Below are positions 8,948-18,528 of a DNA stretch of 64,000 nucleotides, in pieces. The notes beneath the pieces were generated by a model. That model did not search any database and was not told the DNA's origin. It saw only the letters and a program-made list of their open reading frames with translations. The translations under genes and the position numbers were made by a program. The stretch is from Paracoccaceae bacterium. Its GTDB lineage: Bacteria; Pseudomonadota; Alphaproteobacteria; Rhodobacterales; Rhodobacteraceae. Position 1 is the stretch's first letter, and each line of letters starts with the position of its first letter. Location of the stretch: assembly GCA_030066855.1 (NCBI GenBank), contig JASJAU010000009.1, positions 1 through 64,000 of the forward strand. Direction: 5' to 3'.

Positions 8948-10121
8948 CATCGCGGCCAACCCGGCGATGGGGCGCTGGCAGGCGTTGGCGCTCCTCTTCG
9001 GCGTGCGCACGGCCATGGCGTTCCAGTTTCAGAGCGTGGCCTCCCTCGGCCCGCAGCTTGAGGCGGCCTATGGGCTGACGCTGGCGGATCTCGGGTTTCT
9101 CTTCGGTCTTTACATGGCGCCCGGCATCGTCGTGGCACTGGCCGGAGGGCGCTTAGGGCAGGCATTCGGGGATGCGCGGGTTGTCATGGGCGGTCTCGTC
9201 CTGATGACGCTTGGCGGCGCGATGATGGCGATGTCGCCGGACACTTGGATGATGACCGCCGGGCGGCTGATCTCGGGCGCGGGTGGCGTGCTGTTGAACG
9301 TCGTGATGACCAAGATGATCAGCGACCGCTTCGACGGACGCGAGATCGCGACAGCGATGGCGATCTTCGTAAACTCCTGGCCGGTGGGCATCGCGCTGGC
9401 GTTGATCTTCCTTCCCGGCTTCGGCGCTTGGGCGGGCGTTGAGGCGGCCTTGTGGCTGTCAGCAGGCCTTTCCGTCCCCGGTTTGCTGGCCATGTTGCTG
9501 ATCTGGCGGGACCGGGATACCGGAGGTGCGGAAAGCGCGTCCGGCGCGCGCTTGAGCGGCAGGCCGTTTGTCGGAGCTGTCGCCGCCGGATGGGTCTGGG
9601 GGTTTTTCAATGGCGCGCTCGCCATCGCCTTCGGTTTCGGCACCGCGCTCCTCGTCGAGCGAGGGGCGGCCATCGAGGTCGCGGGCTGGCCGCCGAGCCT
9701 GGTGATGATCGCCACGGCAATTGTCGCGCCTTTTGGCGGAATGCTGTCGGACAGGACGGGGCGCCGCGACCTGATCATCGCGGTCGGGGGCGTGGCGATG
9801 GCGGTCTTCCTGATACTCGTGGCGATGGATATCGCGACGACGCTAAGCTTCATTGGGATCGGCTGCGCGACCGGGCTGATAGCCGGACCGATCATGGCGC
9901 TTCCGGCATCGGTGCTCCCGCCCGCAATGCGCGCGGCCGGCATGGGTGTGTTCTTCAGCGTCTATTACGCGTCGATTCTGATCACGCCGGTTCTGGCGGG
10001 CGTCATCTCCGAGGCGGCCGACACTGCGGCATGGGCTTTTTCCGCTGCCGCGCTCTTTGCGATTCTGGCCATCGGCGGGTTGAACTGGACCCGGCGGAGC
10101 GCCTTGGAACAGATGGGTTGA
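8940..10121 (+). CDS. MFS transporter
   Basis: Twelve-segment major facilitator protein with a conserved cytoplasmic loop GGMLSDRTGRRD before segment 8. I place the start at TTG 8940, which overlaps the dehydrogenase stop; ATG 8967 is the alternative, and neither has a strong Shine-Dalgarno. The frame is open further upstream, but that part is read over the dehydrogenase gene and is not protein-like. Coupling to the upstream dehydrogenase suggests transport of a related organic acid, which is inference. Confidence 0.8.
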   Translation: MADIAANPAMGRWQALALLFGVRTAMAFQFQSVASLGPQLEAAYGLTLADLGFLFGLYMAPGIVVALAGGRLGQAFGDARVVMGGLVLMTLGGAMMAMSPDTWMMTAGRLISGAGGVLLNVVMTKMISDRFDGREIATAMAIFVNSWPVGIALALIFLPGFGAWAGVEAALWLSAGLSVPGLLAMLLIWRDRDTGGAESASGARLSGRPFVGAVAAGWVWGFFNGALAIAFGFGTALLVERGAAIEVAGWPPSLVMIATAIVAPFGGMLSDRTGRRDLIIAVGGVAMAVFLILVAMDIATTLSFIGIGCATGLIAGPIMALPASVLPPAMRAAGMGVFFSVYYASILITPVLAGVISEAADTAAWAFSAAALFAILAIGGLNWTRRSALEQMG

Positions 10122-10129
10122 ATTGAAAT

Positions 10130-10151
10130 GGCCGCGCTTTCGGGCGCGGCC
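10130..10151. terminator. Possible bidirectional terminator hairpin
   Basis: Inverted repeat GGCCGCGC / GCGCGGCC with a six-base loop, located between the converging ends of the MFS gene and the lipoprotein gene. There is no clear T-run on either side, so an intrinsic terminator is only suggested by position. Confidence 0.4.
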
Positions 10152-10175
10152 GCAAAGTTGATACAGATCAGATAT

Positions 10176-10733
10176 TTACGGGATGATCCTCGTGTATTTG
10201 GTGCCCTCAACTGAGGCGCCTGCAAGCAACCCGGCCTGACCGAAGACTACGGCGATCACCGGCGCGAGAACGGTCGTCGTCTCGGCCGAGAGGTTGCCGC
10301 CCCGGTCATTCAGCGCATATTCGATATCCGCGCCCGCGGCCCAGCCGGACGATGCCCTGAACTCCGCCAACGCCTCTTCTGTCATGAAGTAGAGCACATG
10401 GGAGTACTGCTGCGCGCCGATCTGTACGCCGAAACTCGCCTGGGTGGCGGAATAGTAGTCCAGCGTCGCGTCATTCACCTTGAGCGACCCGCGTCCGTAG
10501 GCGCCGCCGAAGCCCAGACTGGCCTCGGTCACGACCGGCATGACGAGCATGCCGAAGGATCGCTCGCGCAGCGACCGGGTTCCAGGGTAGGTGGTGTCCA
10601 GGAAATCGAGCGTGTTGTCGACGCGCGCGTCGATATTGGCGGCGCCGGGAGATCCGATGCCATTGCCGCAGGCGGCCAGCGCCACGGACGCGGCAGCGCC
10701 GGAGAGAAGCGCGCGTCTGGGGATGGGTGTCAT
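10176..10733 (-). CDS. YSC84/SYLF-type lipoprotein
   Basis: 185-residue secreted protein. The N-terminus has arginines, a hydrophobic stretch and the lipobox LAAC at residues 18-21, so it is probably a lipoprotein. The rest matches the bacterial YSC84/SYLF domain family (AYGRGSLKVNDATLDYYSATQASFGVQIG region), a lipid-binding fold of unclear function in bacteria. It lies downstream of hemB on the same strand, with 134 bases between them, so it probably has its own promoter. Confidence 0.85.
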   Translation of the reverse strand: MTPIPRRALLSGAAASVALAACGNGIGSPGAANIDARVDNTLDFLDTTYPGTRSLRERSFGMLVMPVVTEASLGFGGAYGRGSLKVNDATLDYYSATQASFGVQIGAQQYSHVLYFMTEEALAEFRASSGWAAGADIEYALNDRGGNLSAETTTVLAPVIAVVFGQAGLLAGASVEGTKYTRIIP

Positions 10734-10867
10734 AGGGGTTCGCCCTTCTGTTCGAGTGCCTCTTCGACGGCCTTATCTGGCCGTTCGCCCCAATCTATAG
10801 GGGATGGCGCCAGGAGAGTCACTCCTTATAGTGCTGTAGACGGCGCCAATTGCCGAAATCTGCCGGT

Positions 10868-11878
10868 TCAGGCGAGGGCTTCGGCTACCTTTGGCGCGAA
10901 GTAGGTCAGGATGCCCGAGCAGCCGGCGCGTTTGAACGCGAGAAGGCTCTCCATCATGGCTTTGTCCCCGTCGATCCAACCGCGATCCGCCGCGCCCTTG
11001 ATCATCGCGTATTCGCCCGAGACCTGGTAGGCCATGACGGGCACCTCGAAAGCATCCGACACCCGGCGGCAGATATCCAGATACGGCATGCCCGGCTTGA
11101 CCATGACCATGTCGGCGCCGTCGCGGATGTCGCGTTCGACAAGGCGCAGCGCCTCACCGGAATTGGCGGGGTCCATTTGGTAGGTTTGCTTGTCGCCCTT
11201 GAGAAGACCCGAAGCGCCGACGGCGTCCCGGAACGGCCCATAGAAAGCGGAGGCGTACTTCGCCGCATAGGACAGGATGGCCACCTCATGGTGCCCGTCC
11301 GATTCGAGCGCGCTTCGCATGGCGCCGATCCGGCCGTCCATCATGTCGGATGGGCCGAGTATATCCGCGCCCGCCTTCGCCTGCGCCAGCGCCATGCGCG
11401 TGAGAGCTTCGACCGATTCATCGTTCACGATCCGCCCGTTGCGGACGATCCCGTCATGGCCGTTAATGTTGTAGGGGTCGAGAGCCACGTCCGTCATAAT
11501 CGCGATCTCGGGCACCGCTTCCTTGATGGCTCGCGTGGCGGTGTTGGACAGGTTGTTCGGATTCCACGCCTCTTCGCAAAGCTCGGTCTTGAGCGAGATG
11601 TCGGTGTAGGGAAACAGACAGATGACCGGGATCCCCAGATCGGCGGCGCGACGCGCGGCCTTGACGGCGCGATCGATGGTCAGCCGGGAGACGCCGGGCA
11701 TCGACGCGACAGGCGTCTCGTCATCCTCTCCGTCACGCAGAAAGACCGGCCAGATCAGATCGTCGACCGTGACGACATGCTCGCGGATCAGGCGCCGCCG
11801 CGCGTCCGAGGCCTTCATCCTGCGAAAACGCGTCGACGGGTAAGGTCCGATTGCCATGTTTTGCGGCCTTTCCGCCAT
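10868..11878 (-). CDS. hemB: Delta-aminolevulinic acid dehydratase (porphobilinogen synthase)
   Basis: 336-residue enzyme that condenses two 5-aminolevulinate molecules to porphobilinogen in haem, bacteriochlorophyll and cobalamin synthesis. The two active-site lysines are seen in SYAAKYASAFYGPFRD and MVMVKPGMPYLD. I chose ATG 11878 because AAAGGAA lies at proper spacing before it; the longer open frame to 11923 has no support. It is divergent from the small membrane protein gene at 11973. Confidence 0.95.
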   Translation of the reverse strand: MAERPQNMAIGPYPSTRFRRMKASDARRRLIREHVVTVDDLIWPVFLRDGEDDETPVASMPGVSRLTIDRAVKAARRAADLGIPVICLFPYTDISLKTELCEEAWNPNNLSNTATRAIKEAVPEIAIMTDVALDPYNINGHDGIVRNGRIVNDESVEALTRMALAQAKAGADILGPSDMMDGRIGAMRSALESDGHHEVAILSYAAKYASAFYGPFRDAVGASGLLKGDKQTYQMDPANSGEALRLVERDIRDGADMVMVKPGMPYLDICRRVSDAFEVPVMAYQVSGEYAMIKGAADRGWIDGDKAMMESLLAFKRAGCSGILTYFAPKVAEALA

Positions 11879-11972
11879 GAATTCAGGTTCCTTTCCGGTA
11901 GCTTTCGCTCGCCCACTGGTCAAGCCCGGCTGCTTTCCCTAGTGTCCGCCAAAACAACTCTTGAGGCCCTTC

Positions 11973-12509
11973 TTGAACTGGTACGATACCGTTTTCGAAG
12001 TGATCGACACACGATCCTTCTCCAGCATTTGGTATTGGATCGCGGTCGCGGTTCTTTGGTCTTCGGTCAGTCACTGGGTGCTCGGCGTGCCCTTCGACCT
12101 GATCGCGCGGGCGCGCAGATCGGGCCCGCGCCAGGCCGAAGCGCAGGCCGACCTGAGCGATCTGGTTCGCGTCAACGTCAATCGCCTGCTCTACATCTCA
12201 GAAGTGTCCGGGGCGTGGCTCGGCCTCTTCGGCTCGGCTATTCTGACCGCGCTTCTGGTTATGGCGGTGCTTTACTCGCTGGAACTGGCGCAAGCGGTTC
12301 TGTTCCTTGCGGTCCCCATGGCGATTCTCGGCGCCATGTCGGTCGGGACCGCGCGCAGAATCCAGAAGAGGGAAGAGCAGGGCGCGGCCCTGATCCGCAG
12401 GCTGATGATCCATCGGTTTCTGACCCAGCTTCTGGGCGTTGTCGCGATCTTCGTCACCGCGCTATTCGGGATGTACAAGAACGTCTACGTCGCGCCTTAC
12501 GGGTTCTGA
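11973..12509 (+). CDS. Conserved four-segment membrane protein ('component of SufBCD complex' type)
   Basis: 178-residue protein with four hydrophobic segments (about residues 15-35, 70-95, 95-120 and 150-172). Family members in Rhodobacteraceae are, as I recall, often labelled 'component of SufBCD complex', a name without clear biochemical support. I chose TTG 11973 because GAGG sits six bases before it and the resulting N-terminus (MNWYDTVFEVID) fits the family; TTG 11961 has no ribosome-binding site. It lies directly upstream of mfd. Confidence 0.7.
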   Translation: MNWYDTVFEVIDTRSFSSIWYWIAVAVLWSSVSHWVLGVPFDLIARARRSGPRQAEAQADLSDLVRVNVNRLLYISEVSGAWLGLFGSAILTALLVMAVLYSLELAQAVLFLAVPMAILGAMSVGTARRIQKREEQGAALIRRLMIHRFLTQLLGVVAIFVTALFGMYKNVYVAPYGF

Positions 12510-12553
12510 GAATGCCCTGTTGACAGGAACGGCCCAGCCGTTACCTCCCGCCC

Positions 12554-15500
12554 ATGTCCTCGCCATCCCATGTCACGATCTCCGGCGCACCCGAAGGGCT
12601 CGACGCGCGGCTTCTCCTTTCGGAGCTTGACGCGCGGGGCGGCGCTGTCGCCCATGTGGCGCGCGATGACAAGCGGATGGCCGCGATGCGCGAAGCGCTG
12701 GCTTTCTTCGCACCGGACATGCCCGTCTTCACTTTCCCCGGTTGGGATTGCCTGCCCTACGACCGGGTTTCGCCGAACCCTGACATCTCGGCGGCGCGAA
12801 TGGCGGCTCTGGCGGCGCTCACGCACGCGATGCCGTCCCGTTTCATCCTGCTCACCACGATCAACGCGGCGACCCAGAGGGTGCCCGCGCGCGCGATTCT
12901 GCGCGAGGCGGCGTTTTCAGCCTCGGTCGGCAGCCGGATCGACGAGGCGGCGCTTCGGACCTTTCTGGTTCGCATGGGTTTCGTGCAGGCGCCGACAGTG
13001 GCCGAGCCCGGGGACTACGCCATACGCGGCGGCATCATCGACATCTATCCGCCCGGCGAGGGCGGGCCGGTGCGATTGGATCTCTTCGGCGATGTCCTGG
13101 ACGGCGCCAGGCGCTTCGACCCGGTCACACAGCGCACGACAGAGCCGCTGAGGACCGTCGAACTCGCGCCCGTTTCGGAAGTCATTCTGGACGAGCAGGC
13201 GATCACGCGCTTCCGTCAGAATTACCGATTGGAGTTCGGGAGCGCGGGAAGCGACGATCCGCTTTACGAAGCCGTCAGCGCCGGGCGGAAGCACGCGGGC
13301 ATGGAGCATTGGTTGCCTTTCTTCCACGAGCGGCTTGAGACGCTGTTCGACTACCTGCCCGACGCAACCTTTGTTCTGGACGATCAGGTCACGCCGACGC
13401 GTGTCTCGCGCTGGGAGGGCATCGCCGACCAATACGAAACCCGGCACGAGGCGATGGCGGACAAGGCGCGGATCGATACCGTCTACAAACCGACGCCTCC
13501 CGAAGCGCTCTATTTGAACGACGCGGCCTGGGACGCGGTGACCCGCGACCGGCGCGTCCTGCAACTTGCGGCGCTGTCCCAGCCGACAGGCCCCGGCGTG
13601 ACCGATGCCGAGGGCCGGATCGGACGGGATTTCGCGCCGGAGCGGCAGCAAGAGAGCGTCTCCCTCTTCGGCGCGCTTGCCGCGCACATCGAAACATTTC
13701 GGAAAGCGGGTCCGGTCATAGTCGCCTCTTATTCCGAGGGCGCGCGGGAACGCCTGCAGGGCTTGCTCGAGGACGAGGGCGTCGCGGGCGCGAAGCCGGT
13801 TTCCGATTTCCGCGACGTGCCGGATGAGAAGGGCGGCTTGTTCCTGGCGATCTGGGCGCTGGAGCACGGGTTCGAGGCGAAGGACGGACTCACCGTCATT
13901 GCTGAGCAGGACGTTCTGGGCGACCGCCTGATCCGCCAGACCCGCAAGAAACGCCGGGCCGAGAACTTTCTGACCGAGCATCAGACCTTGTCGCCCGGCG
14001 ACCTGATCGTGCACGTCGATCACGGGGTCGGGCGGTACAACGGTCTAGAGGTGATCGAGGCGCTCGGCGCCCCTCACGAATGCCTGCATCTGGAGTATGC
14101 GGGCGGGGACCGGCTGTTTCTGCCGGTCGAGAATATCGAACTCCTCAGTCGGTTCGGCCATGAAGAGGGGCTGTTGGACCGGCTCGGCGGCGGCGCCTGG
14201 CAGGCCAAAAAAGCGAAGCTAAAAGAGCGCATCCGCGAGATCGCCGATCGTCTTATCCGCGTAGCGGCGGAGCGGCATTTGCGCAAAGCGCCTGTTCTCG
14301 CGCCCCAACACGGGCTCTGGGAAGCGTTTTCGGCGCGTTTCCCCTATCAGGAGACGGACGATCAGCTGAAGTCCATCGCCGACACGCTCGACGACATGGC
14401 CGCGGGGGCGCCGATGGACCGGCTCATCTGCGGCGACGTCGGCTTCGGCAAGACCGAGGTCGCCATGCGCGCCGCCTTCGTCGCGGCAATGTCAGGCGTG
14501 CAGGTGGCAGTTATCGCGCCGACAACGCTTCTTGCCCGGCAGCACGCAAAGGGGTTCAAGGAGCGGTTTCGCGGCTTTCCCGTCGAGGTGCGCCAACTCT
14601 CCCGCTTCGTGTCGGCCAAGCGCGCGGGCGAGACACGCGAGGGTTTGGCAAACGGCACCGTCGATATCGTCATCGGCACCCACGCCGTTCTGGCCAAGCA
14701 GGTGAAGTTCCAGAACCTTGGCCTTCTGGTGATCGACGAGGAACAGCACTTCGGCGTGAGCCACAAGGAGCGGTTAAAGCAGATGCGTTCGGACATCCAC
14801 GTTCTTACGCTTACCGCAACGCCGATTCCCCGGACGCTGCAGCTGTCGCTGACCGGCGTGCGCGACCTGTCGATCATAGGGACCCCTCCGATCGATCGTC
14901 TGGCTATCCGCACCTATGTGAGCGAATTCGATACGATCACGATCCGAGAAGCCCTTCTGCGCGAGCATTATCGCGGCGGCCAGTCATTCTTTGTCGTCCC
15001 TCGCATTCGCGACCTGCCGGAGATGGAAGAGTGGCTGCAGGAGCAGGCGCCCGAGGTCTCCTACGTTGTGGCGCATGGTCAGATGGCCGCGGGGGAGTTG
15101 GACGACCGGATGAACGCCTTCTATGACGGCAAGTACGACGTGCTGCTCGCCACTACGATCGTCGAATCCGGGCTGGATATTCCGACCGCCAACACAATGG
15201 TGGTGCATCGCGCCGACATGTTCGGGCTGGCCCAGCTTTATCAGATCCGCGGGCGGGTGGGGCGATCAAAGACCCGCGCCTACGCCTATCTCACCACCAA
15301 GCCGCGCGGACGTATCACGCCGCAGGCTGAAAAAAGGCTCAGGGTTCTTGGCTCTCTCGATTCGCTCGGGGCCGGGTTCACGCTGGCCAGTCAGGATTTG
15401 GATATACGCGGCGCGGGCAACCTGCTTGGAGAAGAGCAGTCCGGGCATGTGCGCGAGGTCGGCTATGAACTCTACCAATCGATGCTTGAGGAGGCGATCG

Positions 15501-16027
15501 CCAAGATCAAGGCGGGCGAGCTTGAAGGGCTGAGCGCCGCCGACGATCAATGGGCGCCGCAGATCAACCTTGGCGTGCCGGTCCTGATCCCGGAGGACTA
15601 CGTGCCGGACCTGGATGTGCGGCTCGGCCTCTATCGTCGGCTGTCCGGCCTCTCCACGAAGGTGGATCTCGAGGCCTTCGCAGCAGAACTGATCGACCGG
15701 TTCGGCAAGCTGCCGCGCGAGGTCAACACGCTTCTCGTTGTCGTCCGCATCAAGGCGGAATGCAAGAAAGCGCACATCGCGAAGCTGGACACAGGGCCCA
15801 AAGGCGCGACGATTCAGTTCCACAACGACAAGTTCCCGAACCCGGCGGGTCTTGTCGAGTTTATCGAGGCGCAGAAGGGCCTCGCCAAGGTGCGCGACAA
15901 CAAGATCGTCGTGCGACGGGACTGGTCGCGGACCAAGGACCGGGTTCAGGGCGCCTTCGCCGTCGCGCAGGACCTCGCGAAGCAGGCCCGGAGCGCGTCT
16001 CCTGCGGCGAAAGAGCCTGCCGGTTAG
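12554..16027 (+). CDS. mfd: Transcription-repair coupling factor Mfd
   Basis: 1157-residue DNA translocase that removes stalled RNA polymerase and recruits UvrA. Domains in order: UvrB-like N-terminal module, RNA-polymerase-interaction domain (GDLIVHVDHGVGRYNGLE near residue 480), RecG-like helicase core with Walker A GDVGFGKTEVA near 625 and DEEQHFG near 725, TRG motif region (QDLDIRGAGNLLGEEQSGH near 950), and C-terminal UvrA-interaction domain. It is full length. It converges with an MFS gene one base away. Confidence 0.97.
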   Translation: MSSPSHVTISGAPEGLDARLLLSELDARGGAVAHVARDDKRMAAMREALAFFAPDMPVFTFPGWDCLPYDRVSPNPDISAARMAALAALTHAMPSRFILLTTINAATQRVPARAILREAAFSASVGSRIDEAALRTFLVRMGFVQAPTVAEPGDYAIRGGIIDIYPPGEGGPVRLDLFGDVLDGARRFDPVTQRTTEPLRTVELAPVSEVILDEQAITRFRQNYRLEFGSAGSDDPLYEAVSAGRKHAGMEHWLPFFHERLETLFDYLPDATFVLDDQVTPTRVSRWEGIADQYETRHEAMADKARIDTVYKPTPPEALYLNDAAWDAVTRDRRVLQLAALSQPTGPGVTDAEGRIGRDFAPERQQESVSLFGALAAHIETFRKAGPVIVASYSEGARERLQGLLEDEGVAGAKPVSDFRDVPDEKGGLFLAIWALEHGFEAKDGLTVIAEQDVLGDRLIRQTRKKRRAENFLTEHQTLSPGDLIVHVDHGVGRYNGLEVIEALGAPHECLHLEYAGGDRLFLPVENIELLSRFGHEEGLLDRLGGGAWQAKKAKLKERIREIADRLIRVAAERHLRKAPVLAPQHGLWEAFSARFPYQETDDQLKSIADTLDDMAAGAPMDRLICGDVGFGKTEVAMRAAFVAAMSGVQVAVIAPTTLLARQHAKGFKERFRGFPVEVRQLSRFVSAKRAGETREGLANGTVDIVIGTHAVLAKQVKFQNLGLLVIDEEQHFGVSHKERLKQMRSDIHVLTLTATPIPRTLQLSLTGVRDLSIIGTPPIDRLAIRTYVSEFDTITIREALLREHYRGGQSFFVVPRIRDLPEMEEWLQEQAPEVSYVVAHGQMAAGELDDRMNAFYDGKYDVLLATTIVESGLDIPTANTMVVHRADMFGLAQLYQIRGRVGRSKTRAYAYLTTKPRGRITPQAEKRLRVLGSLDSLGAGFTLASQDLDIRGAGNLLGEEQSGHVREVGYELYQSMLEEAIAKIKAGELEGLSAADDQWAPQINLGVPVLIPEDYVPDLDVRLGLYRRLSGLSTKVDLEAFAAELIDRFGKLPREVNTLLVVVRIKAECKKAHIAKLDTGPKGATIQFHNDKFPNPAGLVEFIEAQKGLAKVRDNKIVVRRDWSRTKDRVQGAFAVAQDLAKQARSASPAAKEPAG

Positions 16028-16028
16028 G

Positions 16029-17255
16029 TCAAAACTCCTCCGGCTCGCGGGTACGGAGCATCAGGAGAAGCCCGACGATGGTCGCAGCCAGGATGCCAAC
16101 CGTCATCGGAACGGGCGTGCCGTCGAAGGCCTGACCGACCGGAGCCGCGAGCAGCATTGAAAAGACGGTGGCGGTTGCGGCGGTGATGGAGGCTGCCATG
16201 CCAGCGATATGCCCCATGGGCTGAAGCGCGAGGGCGTTGAGGTTGCCGATGCAGAGGCCCGCCATGCCAAAGCACGTTGTCATCCAAGCGATGAACAGGG
16301 CGAAGTCGATACCGGGCGCCAAAGCGCCGGACCATTGCAACGCCAGGTAGCCGCCCGAGATGACAGTTTGTCCGGCGAGCGTGGTCAGCACAACGCGACG
16401 CATGCCGATCCGGATCACGATAGCGGCGTTCAGCATGCTGGCCGTCGCCGAGATCGCGGCCACGACGCCAAACCAGAAAGGGAAGGATGCGCCCCGCCCG
16501 AACGCCTGATCCATGACTGGCTGGCTGGACAGCAAGCAGATGAAGAGAATTGTGAAGACGATGGTCTGTACGGCGATCGCAAGCATCACCTGACCGTTCG
16601 AAAAGACCTCACGCATGCCGGCGCTGAGTTCTCTAGGGCGGAATGGCCTGCGTTTTTCAGAAGGAAGCGTCTCCGGCTGGCGAACGAGCAGCCATGTGGT
16701 CGAGATGATCGAGAAGACGGCGAAAGACACGAAAATCGCCCGCCAGCCGAAGACCCATGCGATACCGGCGCCGATCGTGGGCGCGAGCACCGGGACCAGC
16801 GTGAACACTGTCATGATGAAACTGACGATCCGCGCCATCTGACGGCCGGAGAAGAGGTCCCGGCTGATGGCGACGGCGGCGACGCGGGGCCCGGACGCGC
16901 CCAGCCCCTGCAGCGCCCGCGCGGCAAGCAGAGTCTCCAGCGTTGGAGCGATGGCTCCCAGAAGGGCGCCGACGACATATAGGATCGATCCCGCGACCAC
17001 GATGCGGTGGCGCCCGACCGCGTCGCTCAAGGGGCCGGAGAAGAGCGTGCCGAAACCCATGCCGATCACGAAAGCCGCGATGACGAGCTGAGCGTCGTTG
17101 CTGTCTGCCAGCGCCAGATCGCTGGCGATGTTCGGAAGCGCCGGAAGCATCGCGTCGATCGAAAAGGCGACCGTCGCCGACATCATCGCCAGAAGCGCGA
17201 CAAGCTCGGTGCGGGAGATCGGGCTGGCGGCGCTCGGTTCGGCGGACACCGTCAT
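16029..17255 (-). CDS. MFS multidrug efflux transporter, Bcr/CflA type
   Basis: 408-residue twelve-segment transporter. The N-terminal half has the drug-resistance loop GPLSDAVGRHR between segments 2 and 3 and the segment 4-5 region typical of Bcr/CflA efflux proteins. The ATG overlaps the stop of the upstream DsbA-like gene, so both are probably one transcript. Substrate unknown. Confidence 0.85.
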   Translation of the reverse strand: MTVSAEPSAASPISRTELVALLAMMSATVAFSIDAMLPALPNIASDLALADSNDAQLVIAAFVIGMGFGTLFSGPLSDAVGRHRIVVAGSILYVVGALLGAIAPTLETLLAARALQGLGASGPRVAAVAISRDLFSGRQMARIVSFIMTVFTLVPVLAPTIGAGIAWVFGWRAIFVSFAVFSIISTTWLLVRQPETLPSEKRRPFRPRELSAGMREVFSNGQVMLAIAVQTIVFTILFICLLSSQPVMDQAFGRGASFPFWFGVVAAISATASMLNAAIVIRIGMRRVVLTTLAGQTVISGGYLALQWSGALAPGIDFALFIAWMTTCFGMAGLCIGNLNALALQPMGHIAGMAASITAATATVFSMLLAAPVGQAFDGTPVPMTVGILAATIVGLLLMLRTREPEEF

Positions 17256-17911
17256 CCGGACGGGCTTTCGGCCGGTTCGGCCGGGTTCGCCGCGATCTCG
17301 TCGATGACCTTGAGCCAGAGCTCTGTCGGTTGCGCGCCGGGAACGACGTGCTGATTGCCAACCACGAAGGTCGGAACCCCGGTAACGCCGCGAGCCCGGG
17401 TGTGGGCGTCGCGCGCCCGGATGTCCTCGATGTCGGCATCGCTTTCGAAGAGACGGGCGGTCATGGCGCGGTCCAGGCCGAGCTCTTCGGCGATATCCAG
17501 AAGCGTCTCGACATCGCCGATGTCGCGCCCCTCCTCGAAATAGGCCTTGAAAAGCCGCGACGCGACTGGCGTCTGGCGCCCTTCAAGTCCTGCCCAGTGG
17601 ATCAGCCGGTGCGCGTCGATCGTGTTCGGGGTGCGGTCAATCGCGCCGAAGTCGATGGCGAGCCCCGCCGCTTCGGCCGCCTCCGCGACCCGGGCGTAAA
17701 CGCGGACCGCGTTGTCCTTTCCGCCGAACTTGGTCTCAAGGTACGTTTTGCGGTCCATCCCTTCGGGAGGCATGTCGGGGTTAAGCTGGAAAGGATGCCA
17801 CTCGATCTGGAAGGCATGATCCGGACGCGCCTCAAGGGCCCGGTCAAGATTTGCCTTGCCTATGTAGCACCAGGGGCAGATCGGATCGGAGATGATGTCG
17901 AGCTTGACCAT
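17252..17911 (-). CDS. DsbA family (FrnE-like) thioredoxin-fold oxidoreductase
   Basis: 219-residue protein with the redox motif CPWC near residues 12-15 (SDPICPWCYIGK), a helical insertion, and the cis-proline region GVTGVPTFVVG. There is no signal peptide, so it is cytoplasmic, like FrnE and 2-hydroxychromene-2-carboxylate isomerase relatives; the CxxC favours a thiol-disulphide role. It is translationally coupled to the downstream MFS gene. Confidence 0.87.
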   Translation of the reverse strand: MVKLDIISDPICPWCYIGKANLDRALEARPDHAFQIEWHPFQLNPDMPPEGMDRKTYLETKFGGKDNAVRVYARVAEAAEAAGLAIDFGAIDRTPNTIDAHRLIHWAGLEGRQTPVASRLFKAYFEEGRDIGDVETLLDIAEELGLDRAMTARLFESDADIEDIRARDAHTRARGVTGVPTFVVGNQHVVPGAQPTELWLKVIDEIAANPAEPAESPSG

Positions 17912-17984
17912 GACCCGCCGTCTGTCACAGACCTGCGGTCCGCGCGCAAGGGCTTTTGATCATACACTCGGGAAAGGGGCGTCG

Positions 17985-18200
17985 CTATTCCGCGGCGACC
18001 GCTACGGGCGCGGCGGCGACATGCGCGAACCCCAAGAGTTCCAGTGTCTCAGCCGCTTCCGACCGCGTCACTTCGTGGATCTGGGAGAGGTAGGCGACCA
18101 CCGCATCCCAGTGACCGATCAGGGCCCACAGGATCTGATCGTCGGAATGAGGAAAGAGGCTCTTCAGCCTGCTGACCGTATCGTTTGCCGTAGGGCTCAT
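17985..18200 (-). CDS. Hypothetical 71-residue protein
   Basis: Small soluble protein of unrecognised family. It begins MSPTANDTVSRLKSLFPHSD, is mainly helical in character, and ends in an Ala/Val-rich tail. A plausible helical bundle would fit a regulatory or adaptor role, but nothing in the sequence names a function. It stands alone, 73 bases upstream of the DsbA-like gene on the same strand. Confidence 0.65.
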   Translation of the reverse strand: MSPTANDTVSRLKSLFPHSDDQILWALIGHWDAVVAYLSQIHEVTRSEAAETLELLGFAHVAAAPVAVAAE

Positions 18201-18406
18201 CGCGCATTCTCCCGTTCGCGTCTTCTTGTCCGAGGAATGTCCGCTTCAGTCGCTAATTTTCTCCTAACGAACACGCGCCCATTTCAAAAGCGCTACCGGT
18301 CCCTTCAAAGAAAGATCAGCGACAAACCCCTCGTGTCTGAGAGGTGAAATGCGCGACGGACCATTTTGGTTCCCGATCGCGAGGAGAATTCAGAAATTGA
18401 CGTCGA

Positions 18407-18523
18407 TCAGATCGCTCGGTCTACCGCTCGGGCGCCCGCTGATACGTCCTGTCCGAAGCCTTCAAGCGTGTTGCACGCAGTGAGCCCCAGCAAAACTGCG
18501 GCGAGAAGGGCCAGTTTCTTCAT
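18407..18523 (-). CDS. Entericidin A/B family small lipoprotein
   Basis: 38-residue reading frame. It starts MKKLALLAAVLLGLTACNTLEG, so it has a lysine-rich start, a hydrophobic stretch and a lipobox LTAC with cysteine 17, followed by the short amphipathic GFGQDVSAGARAVDRAI tail typical of entericidins. A GGAAG ribosome-binding site precedes the ATG. It begins five bases after the stop of the solute-binding protein gene and is probably its last cistron. Entericidins in enterobacteria form an antidote/toxin pair; here only one copy is seen, so role is open. Confidence 0.8.
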   Translation of the reverse strand: MKKLALLAAVLLGLTACNTLEGFGQDVSAGARAVDRAI

Positions 18524-18528
18524 TCTTC

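Noticed and set aside
10850-12523. 557-codon plus-strand frame over hemB and the 11973 gene
   Set aside because: It runs antisense to hemB and out of frame with the following membrane protein; no domain is seen.
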